DNA from: Xylogone sp. PMI_703
Lineage: Eukaryota; Ascomycota; Leotiomycetes
Assembly: GCA_021399445.1 (NCBI GenBank)
Contig: JAJTUQ010000005.1
Coordinates: forward strand, 1,488,001-1,552,000
DNA length: 64,000 nucleotides
Reading direction: 5' to 3'
The notes under the pieces are model-generated. The model saw only the letters and a program-made list of their open reading frames with translations, did no database searches and was not told where the DNA came from. Of this stretch, positions 1 to 12,849 are shown piece by piece; position 1 is the first letter of the stretch, and the number at the start of each line of letters is the position of its first letter. The translations under genes and the position numbers were made by a program.

Positions 1-3000
1 ACAAAGACGTTGACCTTTAAAGTAAGTTTCGAAAAAAGTAAAATTATAACTTCAATTGATTATAATAACTCAACGAGGAATTTATATAAATTATTATCCT
101 GTTTATTTTTATTTATTATATCTACAGACAGATAAGTATATTCTTCTCCTGGAAAATAGTTTATAATCATATTATTTAACTGTTTAACTCCACTGTTATA
201 GGTCGTAAGTAATACTGTACCACAGAATATACTATAATCAGTATAAGCTGCCTAGAGCAAAGATGAAGGATAGACGTATTGAATCAATTCTTTTAAGTTT
301 ATGGACATAAATATTGATGAAAGAATTAAGACAAGGCTATACAAAGCCATATCATAAAGTAAAGAGCTAATCCACCGAATAAACTCAGCCTCTCTGTCAC
401 CAGCCTGAACATGTATATTGATTTTTAGCCATAGTTTTGTCAGACATGGCCATATGAAAGACTTTTGTAGGGAAGTACATATAATATCAGCTTAAGACCC
501 TTCCTCTACTACTAGCAGGATTTGCACAAAATCATCACCGAGAATAACTAGAATATTACCAAAGAGGAGATCCTTATCGTCTACAGACCATAAATCATAA
601 AGTAATCAGTGTACAACCTCAAAGTAATACTTGTGTTATATAAGAACCTCGTCCCATATAATCAGATCAACCTTCCGGAGCTCTATAGCCAAAGAACTCA
701 GCTTTGAGACCATACTTACAGACGTCTTGTACAATTTGAGAAATACTTTAAACTGTGAATGAGCTATCCTTCCACCTGACAATAACAAAGCCATAATACT
801 GGTAAATATTACACAAAGAACATTCATACCTTTCCCACGAAAGTAGTAATATATAGTCTTATATAAGAACGTTTTATTAGTATTACCCAGGCCTTGTAGG
901 TAAAAGTGAGCAGTTTGTGGTTAGTTCTCTATAGCCATAACAATTGAATTAAAACATGCTCTTTAATCTCCATTCAATCAATCTATTATCTTTATAACTA
1001 TATTCTCTTCTTTTAGTAGGTTGTACTGTGGTATCTCTCTGCTCTGTACAGATCCCCAATTAAAAGAGAACATTGGCAACCCAAAGTCAACCATTGTTTT
1101 CTGTAGATCTTACAACATTTTATTGATTAAATACAGACTAGAATCATATTTAGGATACTTTAGTACTAGCGGGAAACCTGTATTATGAAGAGATCCTAGA
1201 AAATACTGTAAATCATCATATAATTAAACCTTGAATTACTCCTATAAAGTTGTTAGATTACTGATCAATTACGACCATAAACCAATAATAAAAGTAGTCC
1301 GTAAACAACTGCCAGGGTCAAATTGAATAACCTCTTCAAAACAGCAATATTATTCCTGATCATCTTGGGCTAAACTACAAACAATACATATAGTATGATA
1401 AGTGGGATGTCAAACACCATCAACTACATATAACTCTTCAAATGACTACAGTCCACAAATACAAGTAAGTAAAAGCCATAAATAATACTTCTTCCCATGG
1501 GCTAAACTACAATAATACATTCTCCCGATTATATAACTGTGTTGATGGAGCTTCCAGTGCTGGTTTTTCTAATCCTAAGTAAAATAGACCGGAAAGTCCT
1601 GATATAAGAGATCACGCCTGTCCTCATGTTCAATGTTATACCTGAAAAAGGCCATGAGCTTAGAGATGACTGCTTTAAGTTAATTAGTAACCTTATCTAG
1701 ACTGATCTTATCCTGGAAATATATTGTATGTTTTCTTTGTAAGTGTATAAGAAGTCGTATAATGGGTGGCCATTCTTGATGTATGGAATACTCCATCAAG
1801 CGAGAATAACTTTCCATAGGACTTATATAACAGGCTTGAATATACTGTTCAATCTTGTCGTTATTGTTAGTCCTAGAATTATTAACCATAAATGTCGAAC
1901 AGTCATGGCCTTTGTAAACATACTTATGTATATACTTTATAGTTTATACAATACTGTAAATTTCTACGTTCAGATGGTAGTTATACTTTTGGAGCAAGTA
2001 AGGGTTGTAAGGAACAACATGACAGTTATTGCCTCAAATAGGCTCACTGGAAGGTGGCTAGTAAAGGACATACCTCTGGCCATCATCTTTACGACAATAT
2101 TCCGGATATCCGTCTTTGTTGATAATTGTATAATCTGTAAACTTTTTTGGAAAACGTTTAGAGTAACATAATAACTCAACGGGAGTTTTCCGTTTTATAC
2201 AGACTGAATTGGTATAGTCAGGACTACAAATACTATGGATTATATATATTGTTACTAATTCTTGTAAGTTATTATGGTGATCGTGGCTGGGATCAGGTAC
2301 CTTAGCGCAAATAACCTCATCAATATGTTTTATAAAAAGCTCAAAAGACTTGTCTAAATATAGGAGAATATGGATATGAGGAAGCCTATGTTTTTGATAT
2401 TCAACCGTAAAGCAGTGGCCAGAATATGGCCTTAAAACTCCTTTTTTGATATCCGTAAACAATTTACGTTTCTTTTTTTCAAAAACGTGCGAAACCAAAT
2501 CAGGTCAGTCTGTAGCTTACTGGCTGTCAAAAAGATTTTGTCAAATCTCCTGCCAGTGTAGGTTTGTAGTCATAGTAATAAAATAGGTAGGTTTGTTATA
2601 GTGGTATACTAAGGCTATAGCATCTTGAAATAATTGTTGTATATGACGGTTATTTCCTAAAAACATAGAAGGGAGTATAACATAACGGCTTAGCTTGTTT
2701 ATGTCTGTATTACTTACGTATAGAGTATTATATACATATTGATAAAGGTCTGTATGTATTTTTGACTGATTATACTGATTCTATTCAAGTCTTGTAGTCT
2801 TTATTATCATATAACAATTAACAATAAACTGTTGAAATAGTCTAGAAACATAAAACACAGATGAAAACTGATTTTTACGGATGTATAAGTAATATTTATA
2901 TTATATTTGTTGAGTTAATCATTATCATATATACTTATCTCGAATTTCTATATTTGTATGTCAACTGTAATTGTTATAGGGGAAAAGTAAAACATAATAT

Positions 3001-4346
3001 AATGGCATGTAAGTTAAATGTGATACAGAAATTCTGTTCAAAAACGGCCTTTTATTGTTCATATGATAGTTAGCCAACATTATATCCCTTGATCGATGTT
3101 CAACAGATTTGTCTAGTATCTCGAGAATAATTACAGCAACTTCATTGTTAGTAAGAAAGTTTATATAGCCTGGGTGGTAAAGGCTGTCAGGAATCAATCT
3201 TATTTGAGGGTTTAACCATAATTCAACATTATTACTTTGTTGAACTATATACTTAGCCATAGTCTTATAAAGACGAATAAAAGGATTATAGTCTATAAGT
3301 ATAACATGAAGTTTACGGAGAAGAACTCGGTTCAGGCTTCCTTGATGGCTTCCTTGATGGCGTCGAAGATTGTTAATTCGAATGTCTGTAACATAATCAG
3401 GATCGTAAAAGAACAATTACGTAAACTTAGGAATTGATTAAGAGCTTGGCCGTAAAGACCCTTGTATATGATATAATATGCCATGAATAGAGAAACATAT
3501 AATTCCGGCTTTCATACTGTTAGCTCTTCGATCTGGGTTATAGTCAAAAGACGTAAATGTAAGTACAAAATTATACTTCTATATATTTACACGAAACTCC
3601 TTTGACCTAAAGTTTAGCTTTGTAAACAGGCCTTTCAATAAAGGAGGTGGCTGCCGGAATAATTCTAACGATATGTCTTTATCCTTACAATAGTTCATAA
3701 AACTCTTGTGTGGCCAAAGAAGTGTCTGGTAAGATGTACATAATTGTATATTTATAGTACCTATATAATGAAGGTCTGTAAATATAAATTCGGATATAAA
3801 GTTAGCAGGATTACGAATGCACGGGCAACTCCTTTTCTGAACAACTGGCGGAGGAGATTCTACGGGCTGTAAAGTGCCTAATTCACTGTCAAGAGGTGCT
3901 TCGGAAAAGCGTAAATCATTGCCCTGGTAATCTATATTTGTCAGCGTTGGCAATTGTGTTTTAGTGGGTTGAGGAGGTTCAAGGGTAACCGGGGATGAGA
4001 GAGTGTATGATAATATGTGTTCAGTATTGAGAGTTAAATTGTTATATATTGATATTATAGACTGATCAAGCTGTCGTTGTTTGGGAAGTAATTCAGGGAG
4101 GTAAGACTGTCGAGTTTGCTGTAAAACATTTATATTAACTTCTTGTAAAATACTCTGATTTCGACGATGTTCTTATATCTGATTAATTGTAGACTGTAAA
4201 TTAGATAATTATATACATACCTTGCAATTAGAGTATGTATTATAATAATCTTCTCTATTAGGGCAACATCTAAATAAATTACCAGGAAGTGTCTTTTTAC
4301 AGGAAGAGCATTTGTAAGTAGGTGAAGTGGAGTGTTCATGAGTCAT
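1..4346 (-). pseudogene. Helitron RepHel (Rep/helicase) gene, RIP-decayed, cut by the left edge
   Basis: This encoded the replication-initiator/helicase protein of a rolling-circle Helitron. The start at 4346 is supported by an N-terminal Cys cluster (CSSCKK, RCC, CKVC) read in frame down to about 4210. Between about 3953 and 3420 lie the conserved blocks PPPLLKGLF and RSKEFRVNI, then ILYHIQGSLRP. The block at 3416-2961 (RINNLRRHQG, LNPQIRL, YMPLYYVLLFP) leads into the Rep domain. Its HUH metal site reads LPHIHILLYL, with HIH at 2370-2378. The two-tyrosine region reads YIHKYVYKGHD near 1910-1945. A PIF1-type helicase follows, with a degraded Walker A (GLGNTNKTFLY, about 855-890) and a Walker B ending in WDE (about 636-665). 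The helicase C-terminus lies beyond the window. Stops of the CAG-to-TAG kind interrupt every block, so it cannot be expressed whole. Assignment to Helitron is firm from motif order; the element termini were not found. Confidence 0.88.
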
Positions 4347-4771
4347 TTTGATATTGAAATTGAATTATTAAGGAATTACGGACTATAAAAAGTATATACA
4401 AAATAGAAAAAGAAGTTTATATATTATAATATATATATAAAGTCGTATGAGGAGTAGTCATCTTATAAGTATTTTATTGTATGATTATGAAGCCAAAATA
4501 GTGTCTATGGTTCTGTTTTTATATACTTCGATAGAGTGGAGCTGTAAAAAGGGTAGAATCATAAATACGAACATAATTGAAAGATCTACAGACTGGAATA
4601 ACTATATAAGTAATTACACAGTTTATACAGTTGTACGGTTCAGAGGGAGGTTATGAAGATATCTGAGTATATATGAATATGGGAAAGCTTTAACAATTGT
4701 TGGCTAATAAGAATATAAATATTAAAGACATAGTTGACTAATAGAATCGAAATGATTAATGAAGTGAACTA
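4347..4771. other. Upstream part of the Helitron, no gene
   Basis: This AT-rich stretch lies between the Helitron start codon and the first TA-flanked DNA transposon. It should contain the Helitron 5' end, which begins with TC on the minus strand, but several TC positions are possible and I cannot choose one. A 69-codon frame on the plus strand has no recognisable content. Confidence 0.4.
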
Positions 4772-4773
4772 TA

Positions 4774-6754
4774 CGTTCGGCTTACATAGCTCCCACTACC
4801 TTACTTATATAAGATGGTGAAGGTCAGCAATACGTAAAAAACACTAATACACAAATTTTGTCTTCAATTTTATACCCTTCAATTGAAACCCTAATTACTC
4901 TTTATCATAAAGTTATTATAAGTTTTATTACTTTATATGATATCTTTGTTTTATAAATATACTACATTTGTTAAGATCAGACATAATTATTTTATATTTT
5001 GTGCGTCATAGTCGTGCAAGCTGAGTTTCCCTCATATTGACCACTCTGGCTTCTTCTGCTCTATCTTCTTCAATTTGATATAATGTTTGACGTCTATATA
5101 TCTTACCATACTTTTGTACAATCTTATTATTATCTGGCTTGGTTCGGTGTTGTTTAGCTGTAAGGCTAAGATTAAATACATATTAAGTTGAAAGTGTACC
5201 TTGTAACATTAAGGTTTTGGCTGCTTTATTTAATTTATCTTGAATATGTATAATAGAAGGTGTAATATTAATATCATTAATATCATTAATTGTATATACT
5301 TATATATATTCTATTTTTTTCTTTTATGTACGTAAAGTAAAAGATATAGATTACTTTGTCCATGAAGTTTGTAGTGGTGTGTTAAGGTTAGAATTATCAA
5401 ATATATCTTTAAATACATTTTCAGATGTATTTGATGATATGTCAGATTTAATTGTTTGTTTACCTTGATATAATTTGACTTTCTTTAATATAATTTCAGT
5501 ATTTAATGAAATTAATCTTATTTTTCTGAAAACTGATTATATTATATAATGTTTAAATATATAATCTTAAAAACGTTGAAAATAATAAAAGAAGTTAACT
5601 TTTAAAACATTAATTATATTTATAAATATATTCTGTTGTACTACTTTTTTGAAATAATATTTTAGACTTTAAAATACTTTAACATCTAAAGGTTAAAGAA
5701 GATGTATAAAATATAGTAAAAGTTAAAAAGGACGAATATAATATTATTAACAGAAATTAACAAAATTTTGTGTTAAATGAGATTTATGACTATTAAAAAT
5801 AAAAAGATAATATTGACCTTTTTTACTTTTATTTGTAAATTTATTAAAGTGTTTAAAATATATAATTCCAAGTTAATTGTTCAAAAATCCTGTTTCTGAT
5901 TAAGTCTAAAGAATATTAAAGTCCATATTATTATTAAAGTTCTTGCATAAGTAGTATATATTTTTGAATATTATTATTGGTAATACTTTTTGACTTCCTT
6001 AATTGATTATTGTTATTGTTGTAATTAATTCTTTATTCTTAGGATCAGATATATAAGTAGTTTTACAATCGGCAGGAATAATTACTTGTTCATTAGATAT
6101 CACATTAATCTGAAACCTTGTTTCATTAAAGTTGGATATATCTTCTTCAAGAACTTTCTAATATTGATAACACTGTTTGAACTTTTCAAAGTATGCCTTG
6201 ATATTTTCTTGTATATGTGTTTGCTGTTGTTGTACAGATATTGGTTTAGGTTGTATAAGTTTTCAGTATTCCTGATTCTTTGTAATCTATTGTTTTACTT
6301 ATCTGTGAGAAACAGTATCATTAATACTAGAGTAGTATAGTAATTAATTAGTTGCTTGAATCAGAGTTTTTATGGTCCCAGGTGTTCCAGAGTGATATAG
6401 TAATATTATATAATCTTTAAGAATAATATCTTGAGGTTTAGATAACCTTTTATTATGTTCTTTGCGTGAAGATGATAGAGGCCGATCATTGAGATGTATA
6501 TGTAGTTTATGGTAAGGAATGTTAAAAGAATATGTAATTAGTGTGATTTTTGTATGTAGATTTAATTGAATATATTCTATTGTTTCTGTAATACGTGATT
6601 CGGCCATATTGTGTTGATATTTGTGGGTAAATTGTACTCGAAGATTGGGGTGATATGAAATTGGAGGCAAAATTTGCATATTAGTGTTTTTTGTGTATTG
6701 CTGACCCTCACTATCTTACGTAAGTAAGGTGGTGGGAGCTGTGTAAGCCGAATG
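4774..6754 (-). mobile_element. Fot1/pogo-type DNA transposon 1 (1981 bp), RIP-decayed
   Basis: The two ends are inverted repeats of about 100 bp. The left end begins CGTTCGGCTTACATAGCTCC and the right end, read on the other strand, begins CATTCGGCTTACACAGCTCC. Differences between them are mostly C/T or G/A. The element is flanked by TA on both sides (4772-4773 and 6755-6756), the target duplication of the Tc1/mariner/pogo superfamily. The transposase relic runs leftward from near the right end. Total length fits Fot1-like elements (about 1.8-2 kb). It lies head to head with element 2. Confidence 0.85.
6344..6607 (-). pseudogene. Fot1/pogo transposase, N-terminal relic of element 1
   Basis: The readable part starts MAESRITETIEYIQ at 6607. 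It continues through a helix-turn-helix of the Psq/CENP-B type (ITYSFNIPYHKLHIHLNDRP) and SKPQDIILKDYI, which are DNA-binding segments of Fot1/pogo transposases. The DDE catalytic part should lie between here and about 4900 but is broken by stops and I could not follow it. The same N-terminus opens element 2, and a related one opens the undamaged transposase at 63384. No function is expected from this copy. Confidence 0.8.
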
Positions 6755-6758
6755 TATA

Positions 6759-8742
6759 ATCGTTCGGCTTATATAGTACTCACCACATTACTTACGTAAT
6801 TTGGTGAGGGTCAGTAATACGCAAAAAACACTAATATACAAAATTTATTTCTAATTTCATACTACTTAATCTTTGAATACAATTTACCCACAATTATTAA
6901 CATAATATGGCCGAATTATATATTGTAGAAGTAATAGAATATATTCAACTAAATCTACATACAAAAATCGTATCAATTGTACGTTTTTTTAACGTTCTTT
7001 ATTATATATTATATGTATGTCTTAATGGTTAGTCTTTTTTATCTTTACACAAAGGACATAATAAAAGGCTTTCTGAACCTCAAGAGTCTGTTCTTAAGGA
7101 TTATATGATGTTATTATATTATTCTGGAATTCTTGGGACTATGGAAACTTTGATTTAAGTAGTCAATTGATTATTATATTACTTTAGTATTAATGATATT
7201 GTTTCTTATAGATAAACAAAGTAATAAATTGTAAAGAATCAAGAATACTGGAAACTCATATGACTTAAACTGATTTCTGTCTAACGACAGTAAGTATATA
7301 TACAAGAGGATATTAAGTCATACTTCGAAGAATTCAAATAGTATTGTTAATATTAGGGTATTCTTGAAGAAGATATATCTAATTTTGATAAAACAGGATT
7401 TCAGATTAGTATGATATCTGGTGGACGAGTAATTATCCCTGCTGATTACAAAGTTGTTTATATATCTGATCCTGAAAACAGAGAATTAGTAACAACAGTA
7501 ATAATAATTAATTAGGGAGGTCAGAGAGTATTATTAATAATAATATTTAAAGATGTATACCATTTGTGTAAATATTTCGATAACGATATGGACCTCGATA
7601 TTCTTTAGGCTTGTTCAGAATCAAGATTTTTGAATAATTAGTTTAGAATCAAATACCTTAAGTATTTTGATAAATTTACATACAAAAGCAAGAAAAGTTA
7701 ATATTGTCTTCTTATTTTTGATGGCTATAGATCTTATTTAACATAAGATTTCATTGATTTTTGTTAATAATATCACATTTGCCTTTTTCAACTTTTACTA
7801 CATTTTATATACTTTCTTTAACCTTTAGATATTAGAGTATTTTAAAGCTTAAAATATTATTTCAAGAAAGTTATACGAGAAGATATATTTATAAATATAA
7901 CTGATATCTTAAAAATTGACTTCTTTCGTTATTTTCAACATTTTTAGGATTATATATTTAAATATTATATAACTTAATCAGTTTTCAGAAAGACAAGATT
8001 AATTTTATTAAACTCTGAAATTGTTCTAAAGAAAGTCAAATTATATTAAGGTAAACAGACTATTGAATCTGATATATCTTCAGATATATCTTTAGATATA
8101 TTTGAAGATATATTCGATATTTTCAATCTGAGTATATCACCATAACTTATATGGGCAGAGTGGCCTATACTTTTTACTTTATGGACATGAAAGAATGAGA
8201 TGGAATATGTTTAAACATGTACAATTGAATTAATCAATGGAGTTGAAATTATACTTTTTGTTATATATGTTCAAGATAAATTAGATAAAGTAGTTAAAAC
8301 TTCAATGTTACAAGGAGTACTTTTAACTTAACAAGTATTTGACTTTAGCTTTGTAACTAAATGACGTAAAATTCGACCAGATGATAATAAGATTGTACAG
8401 AAATATAATGAGATATATGGATATTAAGTATTACGTCAAATTGAAGATGATAGAGCTGAGGAAGTTAAGGTAGTTAATATGAGGGAATCTTGGCTTATAT
8501 AACTATGGTGTCTGAAATACAAAGTAATTGTTCTTGATCTTGATAAATGTAGTATGGTTATTAAGTAAAGATTTTATGTAGAATAGTAGAATATATAATA
8601 ATTACGTGAGGTGGAGTAATTAAGGTTTCAATTAAGTGGTATGAAATCGGAGGCAAATTTTGTGTATTGATGTTTTTTGCGTATTGCTGACCCTTACCAA
8701 ATTACGTAAGTAATGTGGTGAGTGCTATGTAAGCCGAACGAT
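6759..8742 (+). mobile_element. Fot1/pogo-type DNA transposon 2 (1984 bp), RIP-decayed
   Basis: Terminal inverted repeats of about 100 bp share ATCGTTCGGCTTA at their outer ends, then CTCACCACATTACTTACG. TA dinucleotides flank both ends (6757-6758 and 8743-8744). It is the same family as element 1, in opposite orientation; only four bases, the two TA duplications, separate the two elements. The transposase relic reads to the right. Both copies are heavily mutated, so both predate the last rounds of RIP. Confidence 0.85.
6907..7506 (+). pseudogene. Fot1/pogo transposase relic of element 2
   Basis: The start ATG at 6907 reads MAELYIVEVIEYIQLNLHTK, matching the start of element 1's transposase. 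Around 7386-7400 the catalytic region can still be read as SNFDKTGFQI, equivalent to NFDETGF in the undamaged copy at the right end of the window. The Glu after the first catalytic Asp has become Lys (G-to-A). In between, stop codons and frame breaks occur. Sequence on to about 8640 presumably held the rest of the DDE domain but is not readable. Confidence 0.72.
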
Positions 8743-10149
8743 TAATCAATTGCTTCGGTTAGATTACGTAATTTGTCATTTTATGTAAGTAAGGGATCTA
8801 CTGAAAACAAAATAGAATATTAGATATATTAATCATAGAATATGTTTGTCTTTATTAGTCTTATGTATCTTTTGTTTATATCTTTATGATTATAATTATA
8901 ACAAATATATAATTATAACAAATACATATTTATATGAAAATATAAAAAAATAATTTAAGATTATATTAGTAAATATAATTTTTGTTCTTGAGTATTTTAA
9001 TTATTATAAATTATATAATCTTAGTTTAATAATTAATTTTACTTAATGTAATGTTTAGTTTCTTTACTAGATCAAGATTGATCAGTTTTTTCCTTAGGTC
9101 ATTTTTAGTAGTAAATTTAGTAATAATGATATTGTTTTCAGAAATATTCTGATGAAATATTTTGTTATTTACAAGAAATGACTTATATCTTTTAATAACG
9201 TTATAGAATGTTTTTAAAAACTCTTTAACTAATTTATATATACAAAATGATTATCTAATAAGTAAAACTATTAAAGAATAATATATATGATTATTGTATA
9301 TCTTGTTATTTTCTTTTATTAAACTGTTAATATTAGGTTTTTGAATATTAAGACTATTAGACTTATATAATTTTTTTTTTTGTATTTTGTTAAATATACT
9401 AAAGAACAGATTAATTATTATTAAATTTAGACCTTTTAATAAAACTAATCTTAATTATAAATTATTGTCATAACCTAAGGTTGACAGCCGAAATCTATTA
9501 ATAGAATTATACTAATATAAGTTAGTATAAACTTTATAACAGTAAAACAAAAGACAATAATAGTAATACTGATAAAGGTAATCATGATTAATAATACTTT
9601 ATTAAAAAAAATTAATTAATTAAAAAAGATTAATAATAAAGTACTAATAGAATTTTATTGTCAAAATCTTGTTATTAGGTTTTAAATAATAAAAATCTCT
9701 TAAGTAACTAAGTTATATAATAGACCTTAAAACCTTAAAAGTCTAAAAGTCTATAAGAAAAACTTTAAGATCTTAAGAGTTCAAAGATCTAATAAACAAT
9801 ATACTTATTATATAAGTAAATAATTTTACAATAAATAAAACTTTTATATTTAATTTAATTAATTTATAATATATTTGCATTTTATAAATAAAATTCTATA
9901 AATTAAATTTTATTTACTCTTTTGACTTCTCAAATCTATTATTTAAGTAATAATTATATTTTAACGTAAAAATGTTATATTTTGAGTATTATCTTTAGAG
10001 GTTTTATAGATTAAGTAGAAATAAGTTAATATGAAGAATTTTCAGATTTTATCAAGTTTAAGAAATTACTCAAGAATATCAAAATGAATAACAAAAAGAA
10101 TAACAAGAATAAAAATAATAATGATTATTATAAAACCTTGAAAGTTTAG
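8743..10149. other. AT desert, nothing recognisable
   Basis: Extremely AT-rich sequence with no reading frame, repeat end or RNA gene that I can support. A short stretch at 8750-8800 (GATTACGTAATTTG) loosely resembles the preceding inverted repeat and may be debris of the same family. Confidence 0.4.
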
Positions 10150-11150
10150 TTACTTAACTAATTTAATAAAATTCACTTTAAGTTCATTAAGTATAAGTTA
10201 TAAATTACTGTATAATTTTATTTCAATAAAATAAAGTTTAATACTGAAATTGACTAAATCTTGTAAATCTTAAGCAATCATCAACTTAATCTACAGACTT
10301 CGATATAAAAAAGAATCTAAAATATACATCTATAAACTTTTTATAATTTCTGTATCTTTTACACTTCCATATAATAATGTCCATCTTGTTATAAATATAA
10401 TAAGCTCCAACGTCAAAAATATATATCTTATTTATCTTTTGAGAGATTTCTACATTATTTAGCCATAGATCTCCATGGATTAAACAAGGTTTAATAGATC
10501 AATTATCTGATTTTAGTGATCTAAGTAATTTGGGGATAACCTTATAAAAAACTCATTCAGTAATAACATCTAACTCTTGTCATAAGCCATTTATTTTCTG
10601 ATCTTGTTGAAGGGAATATTCAAGGAAGTTCTGAAAAAATATTTACTAACTATTATTCTACGCCGTATATTAAGGAAATCGACTATTATAAGTAAATATA
10701 TCAAAGTCAAACTGTTTAACATCAGGTTTACTGATATAATATAATTATATAAACTTTTGGCAGAACCTCGTCAAATCCTGGATGTTCTCTGTTATATCTG
10801 AATTTTTTATGTCGATAAAATCACAGAAGAAGAAGTAAATTTCAGAGTTACCCCGTTTATACCCCTTACAAAAAATTAGCTAAGACACGAAATCTGATAT
10901 TAATTAATGTAATTTTTCTATGTTTATATATTCCTTTTTTAGTATATCTTCTTCAGTAAATTTAATATCTCTAGAAATAAACTAAATTATATTAGCTACT
11001 ATCAGATCACTAAACTTCTAAAGCTTACTTTAAGAAAGAATTATTTCTCGGTTTTACCATTTTGAAGTATTAAGATTTAAAATATATCAACCTATTCAGA
11101 AAACCTATACTTAACCATATTTAAAACGATTGTTCCAGAGGGTAGTACTA
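10150..11150 (-). pseudogene. Fructosamine/ketosamine-3-kinase family gene, RIP-killed
   Basis: This resembles fungal proteins of the fructosamine-kinase / aminoglycoside-phosphotransferase fold, which phosphorylate small substrates such as glycated amines. Reading leftward, one sees LPSGTIVLN (11129-11146 region), LQNGKTEK then FLKV (the ATP-binding Lys strand), ISDFVS, YFFFCDFIDI, FDIFTYNSRFP followed by YTA, and EYSLQQDQKINGL. The catalytic loop KPCLIHGDLWLNNV (near 10450-10490) is followed by IYIFDVGAYY and NKMDI, the metal-binding Asp block. Motif order and spacing match the family. Stops fall where Gln or Trp codons are expected (CAA/CAG to TAA/TAG). The C-terminus fades near 10200. It lies alone in transposon DNA; no target-site evidence shows how it arrived. 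Family assignment is firm, the exact substrate is not. Confidence 0.75.
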
Positions 11151-12021
11151 AATAAAATATAGTATTAATAAACTGTGACTTAGGAAGATTACTCTCTTGA
11201 TCTTAGTAACCTAAACTTACTATTAATCATAATTTTATCTAAACTATAATTATCTTGCCTAGGACATTTTCCTAGATTCTTTAAAGCCATTAGTTATTTA
11301 AAATCTTGAGTAATATTATGTAAAATTAAATAATATATAAAATAGTTTATTCCAGAGTGACTACACTAATTATATATTAATATAAATATTATTATAAATT
11401 CTCTTAAAGAAGATATAGTATACATCAAAATCAAAACTTTTTTAAAAAGAGAAAAATATTATAACTAACTTAATTTTATATTTAACAAAGTTGATAATCA
11501 TTCAAGATCTTTCAGTTCAGTTTTTTTATTATTAAATTAACAAAATTTTCTAAGAAAGTTATAACTTAGTATAATATCCAATCACTTATCCAGGTAAGGT
11601 ATAGTACCTCAAATTATTAATACTATTATTAAGGTTAAATAAACTTACCATCTTATAAATATAACTTAAAGAAAATTTGACAGAAGAACTTTTTATAAAA
11701 CAAAATAAATTATTAAAATAAACTTAGAATAATTATAAAAGATATTAGACTATAATTTATTACTTTTACAATCAACAAAAAATTTATTCAAAATAATATA
11801 CAAGATTGTAATAACTCTCCTTGTCATTATAGTAATAGTCTTAACAATTCTGACCACTATTAAATCAACATATATTTTTAAAATAATTTCCTTAATTGAT
11901 ATTATTTATTCTGTTATTGTTAATCTTGGTAAATTACATTTCGACTTCAATAATGTTATTATTAATATTGATAACATCATTGAATAATACTTTTTACCCA
12001 AAAATCACTTTATTATATAAT
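11151..12021. other. AT desert, nothing recognisable
   Basis: No gene, repeat end or RNA could be supported here. The last five bases before the Gypsy LTR (CATTT, 12022-12026) are its target duplication. Confidence 0.4.
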
Positions 12022-12026
12022 CATTT

Positions 12027-12632
12027 TGTAACGTTCCTACAAGGGTAAGGGGTTATCTATCACTCAAATGATAGATGAAAGTAAAAGGCAAGAGAATATC
12101 TTCATAAGGCTTTAAGGTAGTTATTATGAAATGCAAATATGCTGTAAATCAATTGAATTAAGCACGAAGCTCCTATCTACTGTAAGTCTTATCTACTTAT
12201 ATAAAGAGTAATTTTCTTTTGAGTCTCATTGATCCCATCAATCCTCCTGGGATCCATGGGATCTATGGGATCTGCTTATCTAATCCTGGTACTCACTTAA
12301 TCACTAGTATTAACTTTTTGTACGTATAAGCAAATCGTTAACATAAGCAGAAAAGTAATACTATTTCTCCGATAATACTATCACCTAGCTAGTACAACCA
12401 AAGGGTTAGTACTATAATTCTGATAATACTATTCTTTAGCTTGTACAACCCTTTTTATAGTACTAGTGTTGAACTTGTACTATCCTTTCGTTAATACTAA
12501 TAATATAATAATACTAACAATACCATAACCAGGACCTTAATAACCGTCTTATCTAATACTTATTTAACTAAGGTGACGGCTATAGAGGCTCTGTACTTAA
12601 GTCGCTTGTTACAACCCTGCAAGATCATGACA
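12027..12632 (-). repeat. Gypsy-1 3' LTR (left)
   Basis: 606 bp, TGTAACG to ATGACA. It matches the right LTR along its whole length, with differences mostly C/T or G/A. It contains three close GGGATC repeats near 12250-12275 and repeated AATACTA motifs. Confidence 0.93.
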
Positions 12633-12849
12633 CTATCCCCTTCTTAGCCTAACTTTGTCTCGAAACTTATAATTAGGACATAAAAATCCTCGTAACAATT
12701 CAATTCTTCTTTCCTTTCCATTATACCCCTTAAACATAGTCTTGAACAGAGTTATAGTGAAGTAATACAAAAAAGAAAGAAAGAAGCCTGTTCTGAGCTG
12801 ATTTCAAGAGTCTAAACTTCTGGTGTTAAAATATCTCCTTACAGTCGTT

